Notes: generated by a model from the letters alone, not told the origin. Positions 1 to 11,205 are shown, counted from the first letter of the stretch. The stretch: DNA of 64,000 bases from Cheiracanthium punctorium (GCA_038373885.1 JAWZYV010013142.1:209972-273971); one strand, 5' to 3'. Numbers and translations: made by a program.

Positions 1-605
1 AATCATGTAAAATGATACATAAAACATTTCAAAAGCACAATAAATTCATAAATAATTTATGAAACAAAACTAATACACATTTTGCTGTTATTTGTGTTCA
101 ACTATATTCATTATCAAGTTAAAAAACACAAAAATATAATACAACACTAGTATAGGACTAATAAATGCCTACATTACGGGTACATGATGTTTATTTACGT
201 TCTTAGATCGTTAGGCTTAGACGATTTCAACTATTATCAAAGAATTAATTATATTTATAGTCATTCAATTTACTTTAAATTCATACAAGAGTTAAAATTT
301 ACTGCACTGTAGTTGAAAATGAGGTGAAATGCCTTATTTTTGTCGAATATTAAAGTTATCAAACAATTAAAAAACCTTTTGGGAAAACAACATGGAAATA
401 AGTTCGCGTGGAGTACCCAGCGCCCGGCTGTAACTTATCACTTCGACAGTTTACAAGTTTTCATGCTTTCCGAAAATCGTCTGTCGAATTTTCATTGGCT
501 ATAATCAATAGGAAGTGACGTAAAAATCATCACTCTTGTTTGTGTGACATCGACGTTTTGGGACGAACTGCTTGGAATTTGCTCCGCCTTCCGCACGCTG
601 TGGTC
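1..605. other. AT-rich sequence without a recognisable gene
   Basis: I see no exon-like reading frame, RNA gene or bounded element here. The sequence becomes noticeably richer in CpG after about 400, leading into the palindrome cluster that follows. The short minus-strand frame starting at 784 has no recognisable family and looks like chance. Confidence 0.5.
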
Positions 606-720
606 TGTTTCGAACGTTCGTTTGGAGGGCTTCCAGAATACCAATTTTTCGAACGTTCGTTAACTAGGATGCCGCACGGATAAGCTTTGGATGACGTCAC
701 AAATCCGAACGTTCGCTTTA
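606..720. promoter_or_regulatory. Palindrome cluster: three CGAACGTTCG sites plus a CRE
   Basis: The 10-bp perfect palindrome CGAACGTTCG occurs exactly at 611-620, 650-659 and 706-715, and a full CREB/ATF-type site TGACGTCA lies at 692-699. The surroundings are CpG-rich in an otherwise AT-rich region. Each palindrome also fits the heat-shock-element half-site pair nGAAnnTTCn. A cis-regulatory module or a promoter is plausible, but no transcription start or downstream exon was identified, so a repeat-derived origin is also possible. Confidence 0.4.
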
Positions 721-784
721 ACGTACGTGGCAGAATAGACACCCTGGTCAAGTGTGCTTTCCACATCGTGGAAAACCGCATCAA

Positions 785-1896
785 GTCCTTTCAGGTACAT
801 TTCTGGGGGGGGGGGGGAGTAGTAACTTGTCACAGTATTTAAAATTCATGCAATTAAGGGTTAAACGGACATATGAACACCCCAATTATATCTTTTTATG
901 AACATAAGCGGTAAAATCCATAACATAATTCTAACGTGGCGGTTGATGCGGGTACTTAATTTACTAAAATTCCGAACATTTGAAAAATTGTCCTAAAACG
1001 TTCTACTATTTGAGATAATCAAGAAAACTTCTTTCTGTATTTTATTAAGAAGATATTTTAAAAGCAGGACCGCTTTTAAAATATCAGGCCGTTTTGAAAC
1101 AATATTTCCAAAGTTTGTATTTTTAGAAAATCTAGAATTCTTTGGAACCCTGGAAATGGACATTTAAAAACTTCAATAACGTTTCTGAATTTATATGGAA
1201 ATATTTCAAGAAAAAGCCTATCTTGAAGTGGTCCCCGTGAATGTTCAGAATTTGCCCACAAGATATCATTATGGAAGCCGTATTGTGGCATCGGTACAAA
1301 TTATGGACATTATGGAAAAAATATAAACAACTTATATGATCATCTCAGTCTGTCCATAACTTATCTTGTTCTCCTTATGGACTTGCTGTGGACAAGTTAG
1401 TGCTGTATCACAAAATATCGACCAGCATTTTGTGACACAGTTAAAAAATATGAACTGCTTTTATTTCGCTACATATTATTGTATGTAAAAATATTACACA
1501 TGAGAGAGAGAGAGAGAAGTTCTTTAGCTGACTGTATTTCTCTCTAAACATAATATGCAATTAGCCCATTATATCACCGTGTTACAAATGAGCAACATGT
1601 CTAATAAAACAATGTAAATTTACTGTATTTTGTTAGAAAATTTTTCAGTGACTGATTCTGGTAGAAAACGTAAGCATAACATATTAAAGTCCTCTTAGAA
1701 AGCATTTAATTAATGTCATGTTACAAACATGTAATGGATTTTCCCAAATATATAGTTAAAATGGCGTCCAGTAAATATCTTGTTATAGACATGGACATGT
1801 TCTGTCTATAATGTCATGTCTCTTGTCATGATATGGACATAAAATGGACAAGTGGCTATTTAACACGAAGTATTGAGGCTTACTGTATAAAATTTG
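785..1896. other. No gene seen; simple repeats only
   Basis: This stretch contains a G homopolymer near 807-818 and a short (GA)n tract near 1503-1516. A loosely repeated 'ttatggaca' word recurs between 1260 and 1860, which may be a decayed tandem repeat. No exon or bounded element was recognised. Confidence 0.4.
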
Positions 1897-2575
1897 AATA
1901 AATAACCATAGATCAGTGAATTTTTTCCTGCTATACACAAGGCTTCTCCGCCAGCTAAATTTATACATATAATAGTAATAAATATTGAAATAAAAGTATT
2001 CCACATTCTTTAACAATTTCCAAAAAAACTCACTTTCATCACAAAGAATATAACCATATTACAAAAGATAATAATAATTTACCATAAATCTGCGAATTGA
2101 TTTTGCTTCTGTTATACTTAAGGCTTCTTTTGCAACTAAATTTTTGCGTACAATAGTAATAAATATTGAAATAAAGGAAATCGATATTTCGTAATGGGTG
2201 AAACAAAACACAGAGTCACATTATGTAAAATTTGTAAAAGTTACCAGAGATCTGGCCTCACCATGGCTGTAGGGTTATATCACTCGAAATGGTGGACGGA
2301 AGGTGCCTGGTTCAAAACCAGGTGGCGTCCGTAAACCTAATCGTTCGGAGTTTTAGGTGGTTTTTTCTCCGAAGCTTAGCGTAAATAGGAATTAGGATCC
2401 CTTAGAAAACACCCCACGGAAGGCACATCCCCTTGTGTTGTCTATCTGACGTGTATTTATTAGCGGGCCTTGGGCCAAGTGCACAAATCCGAAATACATG
2501 TTACCAGAGATCGGTGAACTGATTTTGTTTTTGCTGTACTTAAGGCTTCGTTTCTGATTTCATACATGTTCACTC
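1897..2575. repeat. Degenerate tandem repeat, about 160-180 bp unit, three copies
   Basis: Three successive copies begin near 1901, 2079 and 2240. Each has a start like 'accatagatc', then a run like 'gaattgattttgctt', then 'acttaaggcttc'; the first two also share 'caatagtaataaatattgaaataaa'. The third copy is split by a SINE (2253-2499). The array predates that insertion. Confidence 0.6.
2253..2499 (+). mobile_element. tRNA-derived SINE with 13-bp target-site duplication
   Basis: The sequence 'gttaccagagatc' occurs at 2240-2252 and again at 2500-2512, flanking the insert exactly; uninterrupted neighbouring copies of the tandem repeat support this as an insertion. A pol III B-box-like word 'ggttcaaaacc' lies at 2309-2319, with an A-box-like 'tggctgtaggg' about 45 bases upstream. 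The 3-prime half ('ggatcccttagaaaac') resembles the tails of the SINEs at 10138 and 63600. It was presumably mobilised by a LINE in trans. Confidence 0.65.
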
Positions 2576-2589
2576 TTGGCATAAGCAGT

Positions 2590-4010
2590 AAATGGCCTTC
2601 AAAATCATTCAATTTTGTATTATTTGCAATTTCAAGGTCAAATATTTCTTCCATCCAAAAGTCAACCACACATATCTTACCTTTTTTCAAAACTTTTCAT
2701 TAGTATGTATTCACTCAAACATAGACCTTTGTGGTTCACTTTTGGCACAAAAAGATTTTCACGGCCAAAGTGTCAGAAAAAATAATTTATCTGAAAATTT
2801 TTGAATGACCCTTGGTCTTTGTGTCAAGATTCAACCATGAGTCTGTGTGTCTTATCAGCCAGTTTGGACGTAGTAGAATACAAAGTAATTGCGAATTCCG
2901 TAGTTCATTCTTGGTACAGAAAGTTTTGGCTTACGGGAAAAAGCATGTTTTCCTCAAAACAATTAGCAATTTTCAGGTACGGAGCCTCAATACTATAGGG
3001 GATTTTTATTTTCGCAAAAATAAAAAATATGGGTAGAATAAATTTACGCGAAGAGCGAATACTGAAAATTTCAACAAAATCAAAAATGTCAACCACACAT
3101 ATCTTACTCTTTTTCGAAACTTTTCATTAGTATGTATTCACTCAAACATACACCTTTGTGGTTCACTTCTGGCACAAAAAGATTTTCACGGCCAAAGTTT
3201 AAAAAAAATCCTTTATCTGAAAATTTTTGAATGACCCTTGGCCTTTGTGCCAAGATTTAACCATGAGTCTGTGTGTCTTATCAGTCAGTTTGGGCGTAGT
3301 AGAATCAGGGTGCGAATTGACGGGGATCGTCCCCGGCTGAAGAATGTAATATCCCTGGCTAGAGAAATATTAATTGATCCCTGCCAGGGATACTATTTAT
3401 CCCCTGCTGAAGAAATGTTAAACTGGTGAGTGAAGATTTGGGATTGAAGTCAAGAACTCAAAATGAAGGTTGTATGTTATCGTTTGTTACTGTACTCTAA
3501 GGCGATTGCCTTAAAATTTCGTCTCTTTTTTAAGCTAAAACCCTCAAGGGTGGCTTCCAATACAGGTACATTGTATGTAGCTTGTGTATCTGTGATTCCA
3601 TAGAACAAACAATTTATGACTTTTGTTTGAATATAAGTCAGTTCTCACACTTGTCGGCGACTGCATTTGTCAAGTAATATCATGTGAGGGAAGCATTTGC
3701 ACTTTCCCTCCTTCTTCTTTTCAAGTGTCCCCCCCTGGAGAATGCTTACTTTCAAATGACCCCCCTGGAGAAAATGTTCAGTTCGCACCCTGAATACAAA
3801 GTAATTGCGAATTCTGTGGTTTATTTTTGGCATAGAAAGTTTTGGCTTACGGGAAAAAGCATGTTTTCCTCAAAACAATTAGTGATTTTCAGGTACGGAG
3901 CCTCAATACTAGGGGGATTTTTATTTTCGAAAAAATAAAAAAATATGGGTAGAATAAGTTTACGCACAGAGCGAATACTGAAAATTTCAACAAAATCAAA
4001 AATTGTGCGC
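2590..4010. repeat. 427-bp tandem duplication
   Basis: The block starting 'gtcaaccacacatatctta' at 2661 is repeated from 3088, a period of 427 bases. Both copies run through 'cacttttggcacaaaaagatt' or a close variant and on to 'aaaatttcaacaaaatc'. The second copy is interrupted by a TIR element at 3306-3792 and resumes at 3793. Short reading frames in both copies are not shared convincingly as protein, so I treat the unit as noncoding. Confidence 0.8.
3306..3792. mobile_element. 487-bp nonautonomous TIR element with visible empty site
   Basis: The element begins CAGGGTGCGAA and ends TTCGCACCCTG, an inverted terminal repeat of 11 bases. It is flanked by the 3-bp duplication AAT (3303-3305 and 3793-3795). 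The first copy of the surrounding tandem duplication has the uninterrupted site 'gtagaatacaaag' near 2873-2885, so the pre-insertion state can be read directly. There is no transposase frame inside. The superfamily is unassigned: a 3-bp duplication fits CMC/CACTA-like better than hAT. Confidence 0.8.
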
Positions 4011-4166
4011 GTTCCAAACCTGCCTGATTTGCCCGACTTTAAAGAAGAACTGGCTCTTAAAAAGCTTTTTGCTTCAAAATTAAGTCACTCTGAATTGATT
4101 TTAATACCGGTTTTCGTATGTTCGCGTTTATAAGACAAATCTACGCATGGGCCATCTGCCTAGGAC

Positions 4167-4336
4167 TAGGGATGGACGCGAGACGACTTTTTTGCGAGAC
4201 GAGACAGAGATTTACGGCTTTTTTGCGAGACGAGACACACATTTTTAGCATTACGATATAGGGATTTTTGCGAGACGAGACAAAGCTTTTAAGCTATTTT
4301 GCGAGACTCCTATTTTTCGTCTCGCGTCCATCCCTA
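4167..4336. mobile_element. MITE, GGGATGGACGCGAGACGA family (copy 1)
   Basis: This copy begins TAGGGATGGACGCGAGACGA and ends with the inverse TCGTCTCGCGTCCATCCCTA apart from minor changes. The bordering TA on each side suits a Tc1/mariner-type TA duplication. The interior carries reiterated 'ttttgcgagacgagac' words in alternating orientation, so the whole element can fold into a long hairpin. Related copies lie at 6095, 26960 and, truncated, 31010. Confidence 0.85.
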
Positions 4337-4549
4337 CGACGGGGGATTGCCTTGTTATGAGGACTTCGCAGGTGGGGTTGTAACGCGTATCCAAGTTATA
4401 TCCCGGAAAAAACCAACCCAAATTCCAGGCCGTTACATCGACAACAGTGCAATGAGCCAGAACACTCCCGGTTTTTCCAAGGCAGAATTATATAAGTGAC
4501 ATTAAATATTCAATTATTAATTTAATAATAATTGAATTCTTATTTGTGT

Positions 4550-4584
4550 AAAACAGGCATTTACAATATGTAAATGCCTGTTTT
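4550..4584. repeat. Perfect 16-bp stem hairpin with 3-nt loop
   Basis: The arms 4550-4565 and 4569-4584 are exact reverse complements, separated by 'ata'. A second, smaller inverted repeat (caattatta/taataattg) lies just upstream at 4511-4534. There is no neighbouring gene that would give it a terminator or histone-type role. Confidence 0.7.
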
Positions 4585-6094
4585 ATAAAATTATTATCAT
4601 CAATGAAATATTCCATTTTAAAATGCAGCAGAAATTTTAAATTAAATCTGAAATTTTAATTTTTGTGTTTCAAATATTTGATATTTTTATCCTTTAAAAC
4701 ATAAAAGGTTTACGTCTCTTCCTCCTAACAATAATAATAGGTATCTGCGTTTCCTTTTTCAGAACTTTTCAAGTAAAGTTTGAGTATAATACGAAATAAT
4801 GTTAAAGATATGTAAACGCTGCATTATTTTATGCTATAATAACATAAATAACCAATTACTACTTTAATATATTTTCAATAACCAGTTACTAAATTTAATG
4901 TATTAACGCCCAGGGTAATTTCGTTAGGACGGTCGCAAAAAAATTAATTTATTTTCCTATTTTAATTTCTCGAATAGTAAATTTTTTTCCATAATTAATT
5001 TTAAAAACAATGACTACAATACTGTATTAATTTTAAATACAACGAAGATATCAGTGATATCTTTGATTCAGTGATATCAAAGTGAAATGCGACATCACTT
5101 TCACTGCTTTATTCATTTTCTTAAGGGAAAAAAAAACTTTCTTCATTACCTACAAAACATCAAATGTTGGTAATCTATTTGTCACTCCAGGCATCAACAT
5201 AAATTTTGAAAGATGATAAAAATAGCCGGGCGCTAGTGGGTTAAGAATTTTTTACGGCAATTCTATCTAATTAAGATACTTACAAGTAAAATTGTAATGC
5301 CACGTCAACAAGTTTTGTTTCAGACACTGAGACCGATCGTTGCAAATGTAGAATCAATGTTTGTCGTGTTGAAATCCCGATTCCAGACGGTTATTAGTAA
5401 GAGAAACCGGGGAACTTTGCCCATTTTTTTCGTTATGATTTTTTGTATATTTTAAATTTAATTTTTTTAAATATTTTTTTTAATGTAGGTATTTTTATTC
5501 ATTTTTTTTCAGCACAGACATTAAGTGAACCTTGACGCATAACCGTTGAGTTGCAAATTTGAAACATTATAAAAAACGATTTTAATGTATGGGTCATTTT
5601 CAAAATTCGGTGCAAAATATTTTTTTACAAGGTATTAGAAAATTTAAATTATTTTTCTTTTTATCATGGTTTTATCAGACAATTTCCTGCAATAAAACAA
5701 TACATTAAAAAACATGCTATTTAATAAAAAATTTTAGAAAAGGAAATGAGTAGCGAAGATACTGAAATACAGCTGTTCGAATCATAGAACATAAACCGTG
5801 TTAACGCAGAAATGCGGCAAAAAAACTAAATTTTCTGCCCTTATACACTTTAACATTTTGAAATAGAGTTTAAACTACATTATGTAAAGGTTTTAATAAA
5901 AATAGTAGATTTGTGATAATTAAATACAGCTATCCGAACATTGATGTCATGTCTTTTACCGTACATTATTTTCAACTCTTTAAACAACAAAATTGAAATT
6001 TGAGAATAACAACACCTGTTATCCATTAGAGCATGGTCAAGATTGAAATATAAAAATACATCTCGAGCTTTTGGCATTTGACTGTAAAGGCAAA
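4585..6094. other. AT-rich intergenic or intronic sequence
   Basis: I see no exon, RNA gene or bounded transposon. The local repeat 'cagtgatatc' recurs near 5050-5085. A minus-strand frame further on (5880-6269) runs through the MITE at 6095 and is not a gene. Confidence 0.4.
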
Positions 6095-6262
6095 TAGGGA
6101 TGGATGCGAGACGGAAAAGTATCGTCTCGCAAAACAGCCTAAAATCTTTGTCTCGTCTCGCAAAATCCCTATATCGTAATTTTAAGCAAGTGTGTCTCGT
6201 CTCACAAAAAAGCTGAAAATCTCTGCTTCGTCTCGCAAAAAATTGTCTCTCATCCATCCCTA
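6095..6262. mobile_element. MITE, GGGATGGACGCGAGACGA family (copy 2)
   Basis: This 168-bp copy starts TAGGGATGG and ends CCATCCCTA, with TA on both sides. Its interior matches copy 1 in the opposite orientation ('gtctcgtctcgcaaaatccc' then 'tatcgtaa'). It is more diverged than copies 1 and 3 at its termini. Confidence 0.8.
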
Positions 6263-6527
6263 AAGGCAAAAGCCTATTTGTGACAAATATTTTTATTGCA
6301 TGTAATGCCTGTTACCTTAATTAGTATAAAATATATGTATTTATCTGTTAATTCAATTGATATTTAGACCATTAGTTTTTTTAGTCTAAATTAATGTCCT
6401 TTTCCATGTTCTCGTGTAATTACTTAGATCCAAGGACGTACCCAGGGGGGTGGTCCAGGGGGTCCGGACCCCTCCCGAAATTTCAATTGGTAAAATCATA
6501 CAAGCCGGTGCGCACCCCGTGTAAACA

Positions 6528-6579
6528 TGGCGACAGTCGCTGGAGCTTGGCGGCCGCCAAGCTCCAGCGACTGTCGCCA
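6528..6579. repeat. Perfect 52-bp palindrome without spacer
   Basis: The two 26-bp arms are exact reverse complements meeting at GCGG|CCGC. Such a spacerless perfect palindrome is rare because it tends to be deleted or to acquire an asymmetric centre. It lies inside the hAT-like element, directly before its minisatellite. Assembly error at an inverted join is an alternative. Confidence 0.9.
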
Positions 6580-6632
6580 ACCATTTTCCACGATCAGCAC
6601 ATTAAAATTGCACATACATTCCACTAAAAATG

Positions 6633-7150
6633 AGCAACCAGTGGACCGTTTTTAACTAAAAAAACCTCAGTGGATTCAGCAACCTAGTTATACAGCTATA
6701 AAACTAGGCAATCAGTGGTCCGTTTTTAACTAAAAAAACCTCAGTGGATTCAGCAACCTAGTTGTACAGCTATCTAAGGTAAGCAACCAGTGGCCCGTTT
6801 TTAACTAAAAAAACCTCAATGGATTTAGCAACCTAGCTGTGCAGCTATCTAAACTAGGCAACCAGTGGTCCGTTTTTAACTAAAAAAACCTCAGTGGATT
6901 CAGCAACCTAGTTGTACAGCTATGTAAACTATGCAACCAGTGGACCGTCTTTAACTAAAAAAAACCTCAGTGGATTCAGCAACCTAGTTGTACAGCTATG
7001 TAAACTACGCAACCAGTGGACCGTTTTTAACTAAAAAAACAACAGTGAATTAAACAACCTAGTTGTACAGCTAATGTAAACTGGGCAAACACTGGCCGGT
7101 TTTCAACTCAAAAAAACATCGGTGGATTAAACAACCTAGTTGTACACCTC
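6633..7150. repeat. 75-bp minisatellite, about seven copies
   Basis: Units beginning 'gcaaccagtgg' start at 6633, 6708, 6783, 6858, 6933, 7009 and 7085, a period of 75-76 bases. Each unit contains 'ccgtttttaactaaaaaaac' and 'caacctagttgtacagct'. The last copy is the most diverged. The array is internal to the hAT-like element. Confidence 0.95.
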
Positions 7151-7945
7151 TTATAAAGTCAGTATGATTAGAATAGCACGTAAATTGCACTTACGAAAAC
7201 ATAAAACACATCGAATATCAATTTAAAATTCACATTAAAAACCTTAAACATTGCGAAGATTCGTTAAAAAAGAGCACTTACCTTTATTTTTTTTAAATAA
7301 CCGCTCAGAAATGACCCCAACACCCACCGGCTTATAACGTAATACCAGCATGCTTTCTTTTATTTAGCTCTATATTCACACCATATTTCTATCAAACACA
7401 CACAAAAGAACGCTCCTTTTCCTTTCAAAACATAAAAAAACTCCATATTCCACACATAAATACTGACGACGAAATTCCCCGATACGCTTACTAACCTACG
7501 ATAGAGTCCGTAAAACAGGATCAAAACCACAAGGAAAATCAAACATTAACTTAATCCACTCTATCACCAGCCACAAACAACTATCGTCATTCAATTAGCA
7601 CTGAATGAAAATCCCATACTTCAAAACACCCCGTGTTTCTCTTTGGTTACTAGTCTAAACAATCACCGGCAGGGTACTTCACACTTGCTGAGCATCGCCC
7701 ATGACGGCGCCAGAGCCAACGCCAAATCAATTTGTAAACAAAACATCAAAATGTAAACAGCACCGTATACGGAATATAGTCCTTTCAATTTTTGTTAGCA
7801 AAATAATAATGACGAAGTCTTTTTGTGGAAAATTCTCCCTTTTTCACCGTTTGGACCCCCTACGAAATTTTTTTGGACCCTCCCCGAAATTTTTTTCTAG
7901 GTACATCCCTGCTTAGATCCATGATGTTTGTTTTTTTCTTTGAAA

Positions 7946-7983
7946 TGTCATGTCTGTTACCATAATAAGTAACAGACATGACA
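7946..7983. repeat. Perfect 15-bp stem hairpin
   Basis: TGTCATGTCTGTTAC (7946-7960) and its exact reverse complement (7969-7983) are separated by 8 nt. It lies just outside the right end of the hAT-like element. Related 'atgcctgtta' words occur at 4570 and 6306, suggesting a small dispersed hairpin repeat. Confidence 0.65.
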
Positions 7984-8944
7984 AACAAAAGCTTACAAAA
8001 ATGTTAAAAATATTTTTGAATGGAAAAGACTATATTATATGGACAAAAGGACTTTATACTTATTTATGTAATGAATCGTTTTGCATTATTTTGTACTAAA
8101 TATAAGTGTACATATTTTTATAAAAATGTCCAGTAACAGATATGAAAAATTTCATCGTCTTATAATGGAAAAATCTAAAAAAATAAAGAAAAAATGCATA
8201 AATAATAATCAAATAATGTTCAGAAACAAGGTTTATTTTATATTATGGAAAAAAACTTGCTTTTTGAAATTGTATTTTTGCTTCTTAAATTTCCGAATGG
8301 CATCCAATTTTGAAAATGATCCATATATAAAATAATGACTGTAACTAATAACTGTCTTTCATTTTAAGTGCTGTCTGGAGCATTGTGCATTAGGGCAAAA
8401 ATTGGTTTTATGGTATATTTAAAACCATCTTTTTGAGAAAAAGCATGTACTCCAGTACTGGGACCCTAGGCCCACTTCCGGAGCATTTAGTAAACCATTG
8501 ATCTATAAGTGGCCCTGTGATCGGCCATCACTATCTATAATTATTATTATAATTAAATTCAATGATAGTTTATAATACATTCAGTATATAATTAAATAAT
8601 ATCAATAACAATTTATTTTAAATACAAATAGAATTATGTTAAAAAATGATTTGAATGAAGACTTGTCTCTTCAGGAAATAACACTAAAAATGGGCTTAGA
8701 ATGCTTCTTTCAGTTATCAAACTTGTTAAACAGGACTTTTTCTTGTTAAACAGGAAATAATGGCTGCAACTATGATATTTAGTTGATAAGGATTTCAGCC
8801 AATTAGAGGTTGTTCTCATATCTCAATGGATAGTTCGAATTTCTTGTTTTTCAACTTAAAACTTCAAATGGCCCACTACTGGAGCACCCACCTTAAGTGT
8901 TTAATATGTTTTTACTTGTGAAGCATTTTCAGGAAAATACCTGT

Positions 8945-8977
<33 letters not shown>

Positions 8978-9181
8978 AGCATTATCAATAAAAAATTAAG
9001 AATGAGAAAAAAGAATGGGCCGCATTTTCTCACATTTCATTTACCTCTGCAGTAACTAAAAGATAGTTTTATTTTGTTAACGAAATAAAATAGTTATAAA
9101 ATTAAATGTTAATTAATAAGTAATAAACAAAATTCAATTAAAAATATATAGTAACATGTTCACTCCGATTGTTTACAATAA
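7984..9181. other. AT-rich sequence without recognised gene
   Basis: A poly-T run lies near 8947-8973 and may mark the A-tail of a minus-strand retroposon, but no body was recognised beside it. The short frames in this stretch have low-complexity composition and no recognisable motif. Confidence 0.4.
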
Positions 9182-9653
9182 CAGGGTGTCCACCGGTGAC
9201 TGAAAAGCCTACTTTCGCTACTGATTTAAAGATAAGGTGACTTGGGCAATTTTTTTTAATAAAGAAACGTCATTTTCATGCTGTTTTCAAGTGTTTGGCT
9301 GCTTTTACCTTACTCCGGGGGACTAATTTTAAAGTCAGATTTCGGTTTTTCTCAACTTCCCAATCTCTTCAAAGTTGCGCCTGGTCGTTTATCAAACATT
9401 CTAATCAGTTTTTTTTAGTTGGATTATAAAAAAATGCTTTGTTATATAACTATGTTCTTTAATTTATCATTTCATTCATTCATTCTTAAATGAAGCTGAA
9501 TGACGTATGTTTATTTTTTAACTAGAAAATCATGTAAAAAGGCTACTACTTTGGAAGCTAAAATTAAAAGGACTGCTAAACTGGCGACTTTTTTTATTTC
9601 AGTGAGATAACTAATGATACTATTTCTGCCTCCTGACATTTATGGACACCCTT
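9182..9653. mobile_element. TIR element, CAGGGTGTC family (copy 1)
   Basis: It starts CAGGGTGTCC and ends GGACACCC, and its first half is the reverse complement of the element at 23093 (shared words: 'taaagataaggtgacttggg' and 'tttcatg...ttttcaagtgtt'). The flanks TACAATAA and TTCAATAA may be an 8-bp duplication with one mismatch, which would favour hAT. No transposase frame is present. Confidence 0.6.
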
Positions 9654-10137
9654 CAATAATGGTGAATCTTCCCTTCTGTACCCAGTGTTGCTTCCTAGCT
9701 TGACTCTTACGCTTTGTGTAGTGGATATTTAATGATAGTTGCTGTAAAACAATGTTGAAAAGAAAAGGGAAACTTTACCATTACGTTTTTGCCATGTTTG
9801 AAAATAAATAGGTTTGAAAATTTAACTGGTGGGCCATGATTTTTCATTTAAAAAAATTCGTGACTGTTACTGAGATTAGAAATTGCAATACCTATATATG
9901 TATGTATTTATATGTATAATTAGTTTTGCCTGTACATTACTTGGAATTCAAAAATTTTGCGATTTCTCTCCGTTTCAAGCGCATCTGTTTATGCAAATCC
10001 ACCTTTTAAAAAAAATGTCTGTCTGTCGTTCTGTCCGTGACGCTTTATTATTATTATTATTATTATTATTCGCACATCACGTAAAAACGACTATAGCGAA
10101 TGAAGTAAAATTTGATGCGGTGATAGATGGTCATTCA

Positions 10138-10372
10138 GTCTCACCATAGCACAGTGGTTATGTTACTGAAAACGGTAGACGGCCGAAGTGTGAAGGTCTC
10201 GGTTCGGGTCCCATCGCTCTGCTGTCGATCTAACGGTCTGGACTTTTGGTAGGTTTCCTTCAGATGTAATGTGAATACGTGTTAGAACTCCTTAGAAAAG
10301 CCTCCTACCAATGCACCCTTGACAGATCGCCCTAGCATAGCGTTGCCATAATCAAACAAACAAAAAAAAGTA
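10138..10372 (+). mobile_element. tRNA-derived SINE with 8-bp duplication
   Basis: GTCATTCA flanks the insert at 10130-10137 and 10373-10380, inside a satellite unit. The head has an A-box-like 'tagcacagtgg' at about 10147 and a B box GGTTCGGGTCC at 10201-10211, the spacing expected of an internal pol III promoter. The body ('gctgtcgatctaacggtctg') is shared with 46641-46830 and the tail with 63600-63707. It ends in an A-rich (caaa)n tail. Confidence 0.85.
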
Positions 10373-10850
10373 GTCATTCAACTTAAAATATAAGTTTCGA
10401 ATGTTTGAAAAAGTTTGATCAGATTTTGAGATTTTCTGAAATTTTGTTCAAAATGAGAGAGTAAATTTTTGTTCGTACATCACGTAGAAACGACTAAAGC
10501 GAAAAATAAATAAAATTCGTATACTGATAGGTACTACTCAACTTAAAACAAAACTGCCAATTGTTTGAAAAAATTTTATTAGATTTTGTGAAAATTTATT
10601 CAAAATGTTTAAACTTTTGTTCTCGCATTACTTAACAATAACTGAGCTGAATACTATGAAGATTGATATTCTGATAGGTAATTATTCAATTTAAATAATA
10701 AGAATGGCAAATTTTTAAAAATTTCTGGTCGGATTTTGATATTTTGCGAAAATTTATCCATCATGCTTAAATTTTTGTTCACATATCACGTAATAACATT
10801 TAAAGCGAATAAATGAAACTATTACTAATGACAGGTGATCACTCAAACTA

Positions 10851-11205
10851 CAGTGTTTACTCGCGCTATAGTCGCACTTTTTTTTGCCAATTTTTCATGG
10901 TGAAAGTCTAGGTGCGACTAGTATGCGAGGGGAATCTACTGTATAATATTGTACACTCTAATGCTAAAACAATACTAGGATTATAATAAAATAACTAAAC
11001 AAATGTTTCCAGTTTATCTGCCCTACAATCTTTTTATTTATTTTTTTTAATTGTACACAAATAAGAGAATTTTTTCTTTTCATAGGAATACTTTTATAGA
11101 ATAAATGAAAGTCAAATACGTGACTGCAACTTTTATGCGGAGAAATTTTTTGACGAATTTTTCTCCTTCTAAACAGGGGTGCGACTATTGCACGAGTAAA
11201 CACGG
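10851..11205. mobile_element. MITE with TA duplication, 355 bp
   Basis: The left end CAGTGTTTACTCGCGCTATA and the right end, whose complement reads CCGTGTTTACTCGTGCAATA, form inverted repeats continuing to 'gtcgcac'. TA borders both sides (10849-10850 and 11206-11207), as for Tc1/mariner/pogo. It sits inside a satellite unit, so it is younger than the array. Confidence 0.85.

Larger units (their letters stand above)
6431..7911. mobile_element. hAT-like nonautonomous element, 1,481 bp, perfect 8-bp duplication
   Basis: The 8-mer CTTAGATC flanks the element on both sides (6423-6430 and 7912-7919). The termini are imperfect inverted repeats: it opens CAAGGACGTACCCAG and closes so that its reverse complement reads CAGGGATGTACCTAG. 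Just inside each end lie similar 'ggtcc...cccgaaattt' blocks. An 8-bp duplication with CAGGG-type ends is the hAT signature. There is no transposase; the interior holds a perfect 52-bp palindrome and a 75-bp minisatellite, and it is otherwise AT-rich. Confidence 0.8.

Noticed and set aside
5880..6269. 129-codon minus-strand open frame
   Set aside because: It runs through the MITE at 6095-6262, and the arginine/phenylalanine-rich part is just MITE hairpin sequence.
6633..7150. CRISPR-like array
   Set aside because: Units of 75 bp are repeated along their whole length without unique spacers, in a eukaryotic intron-rich context; it is a minisatellite.
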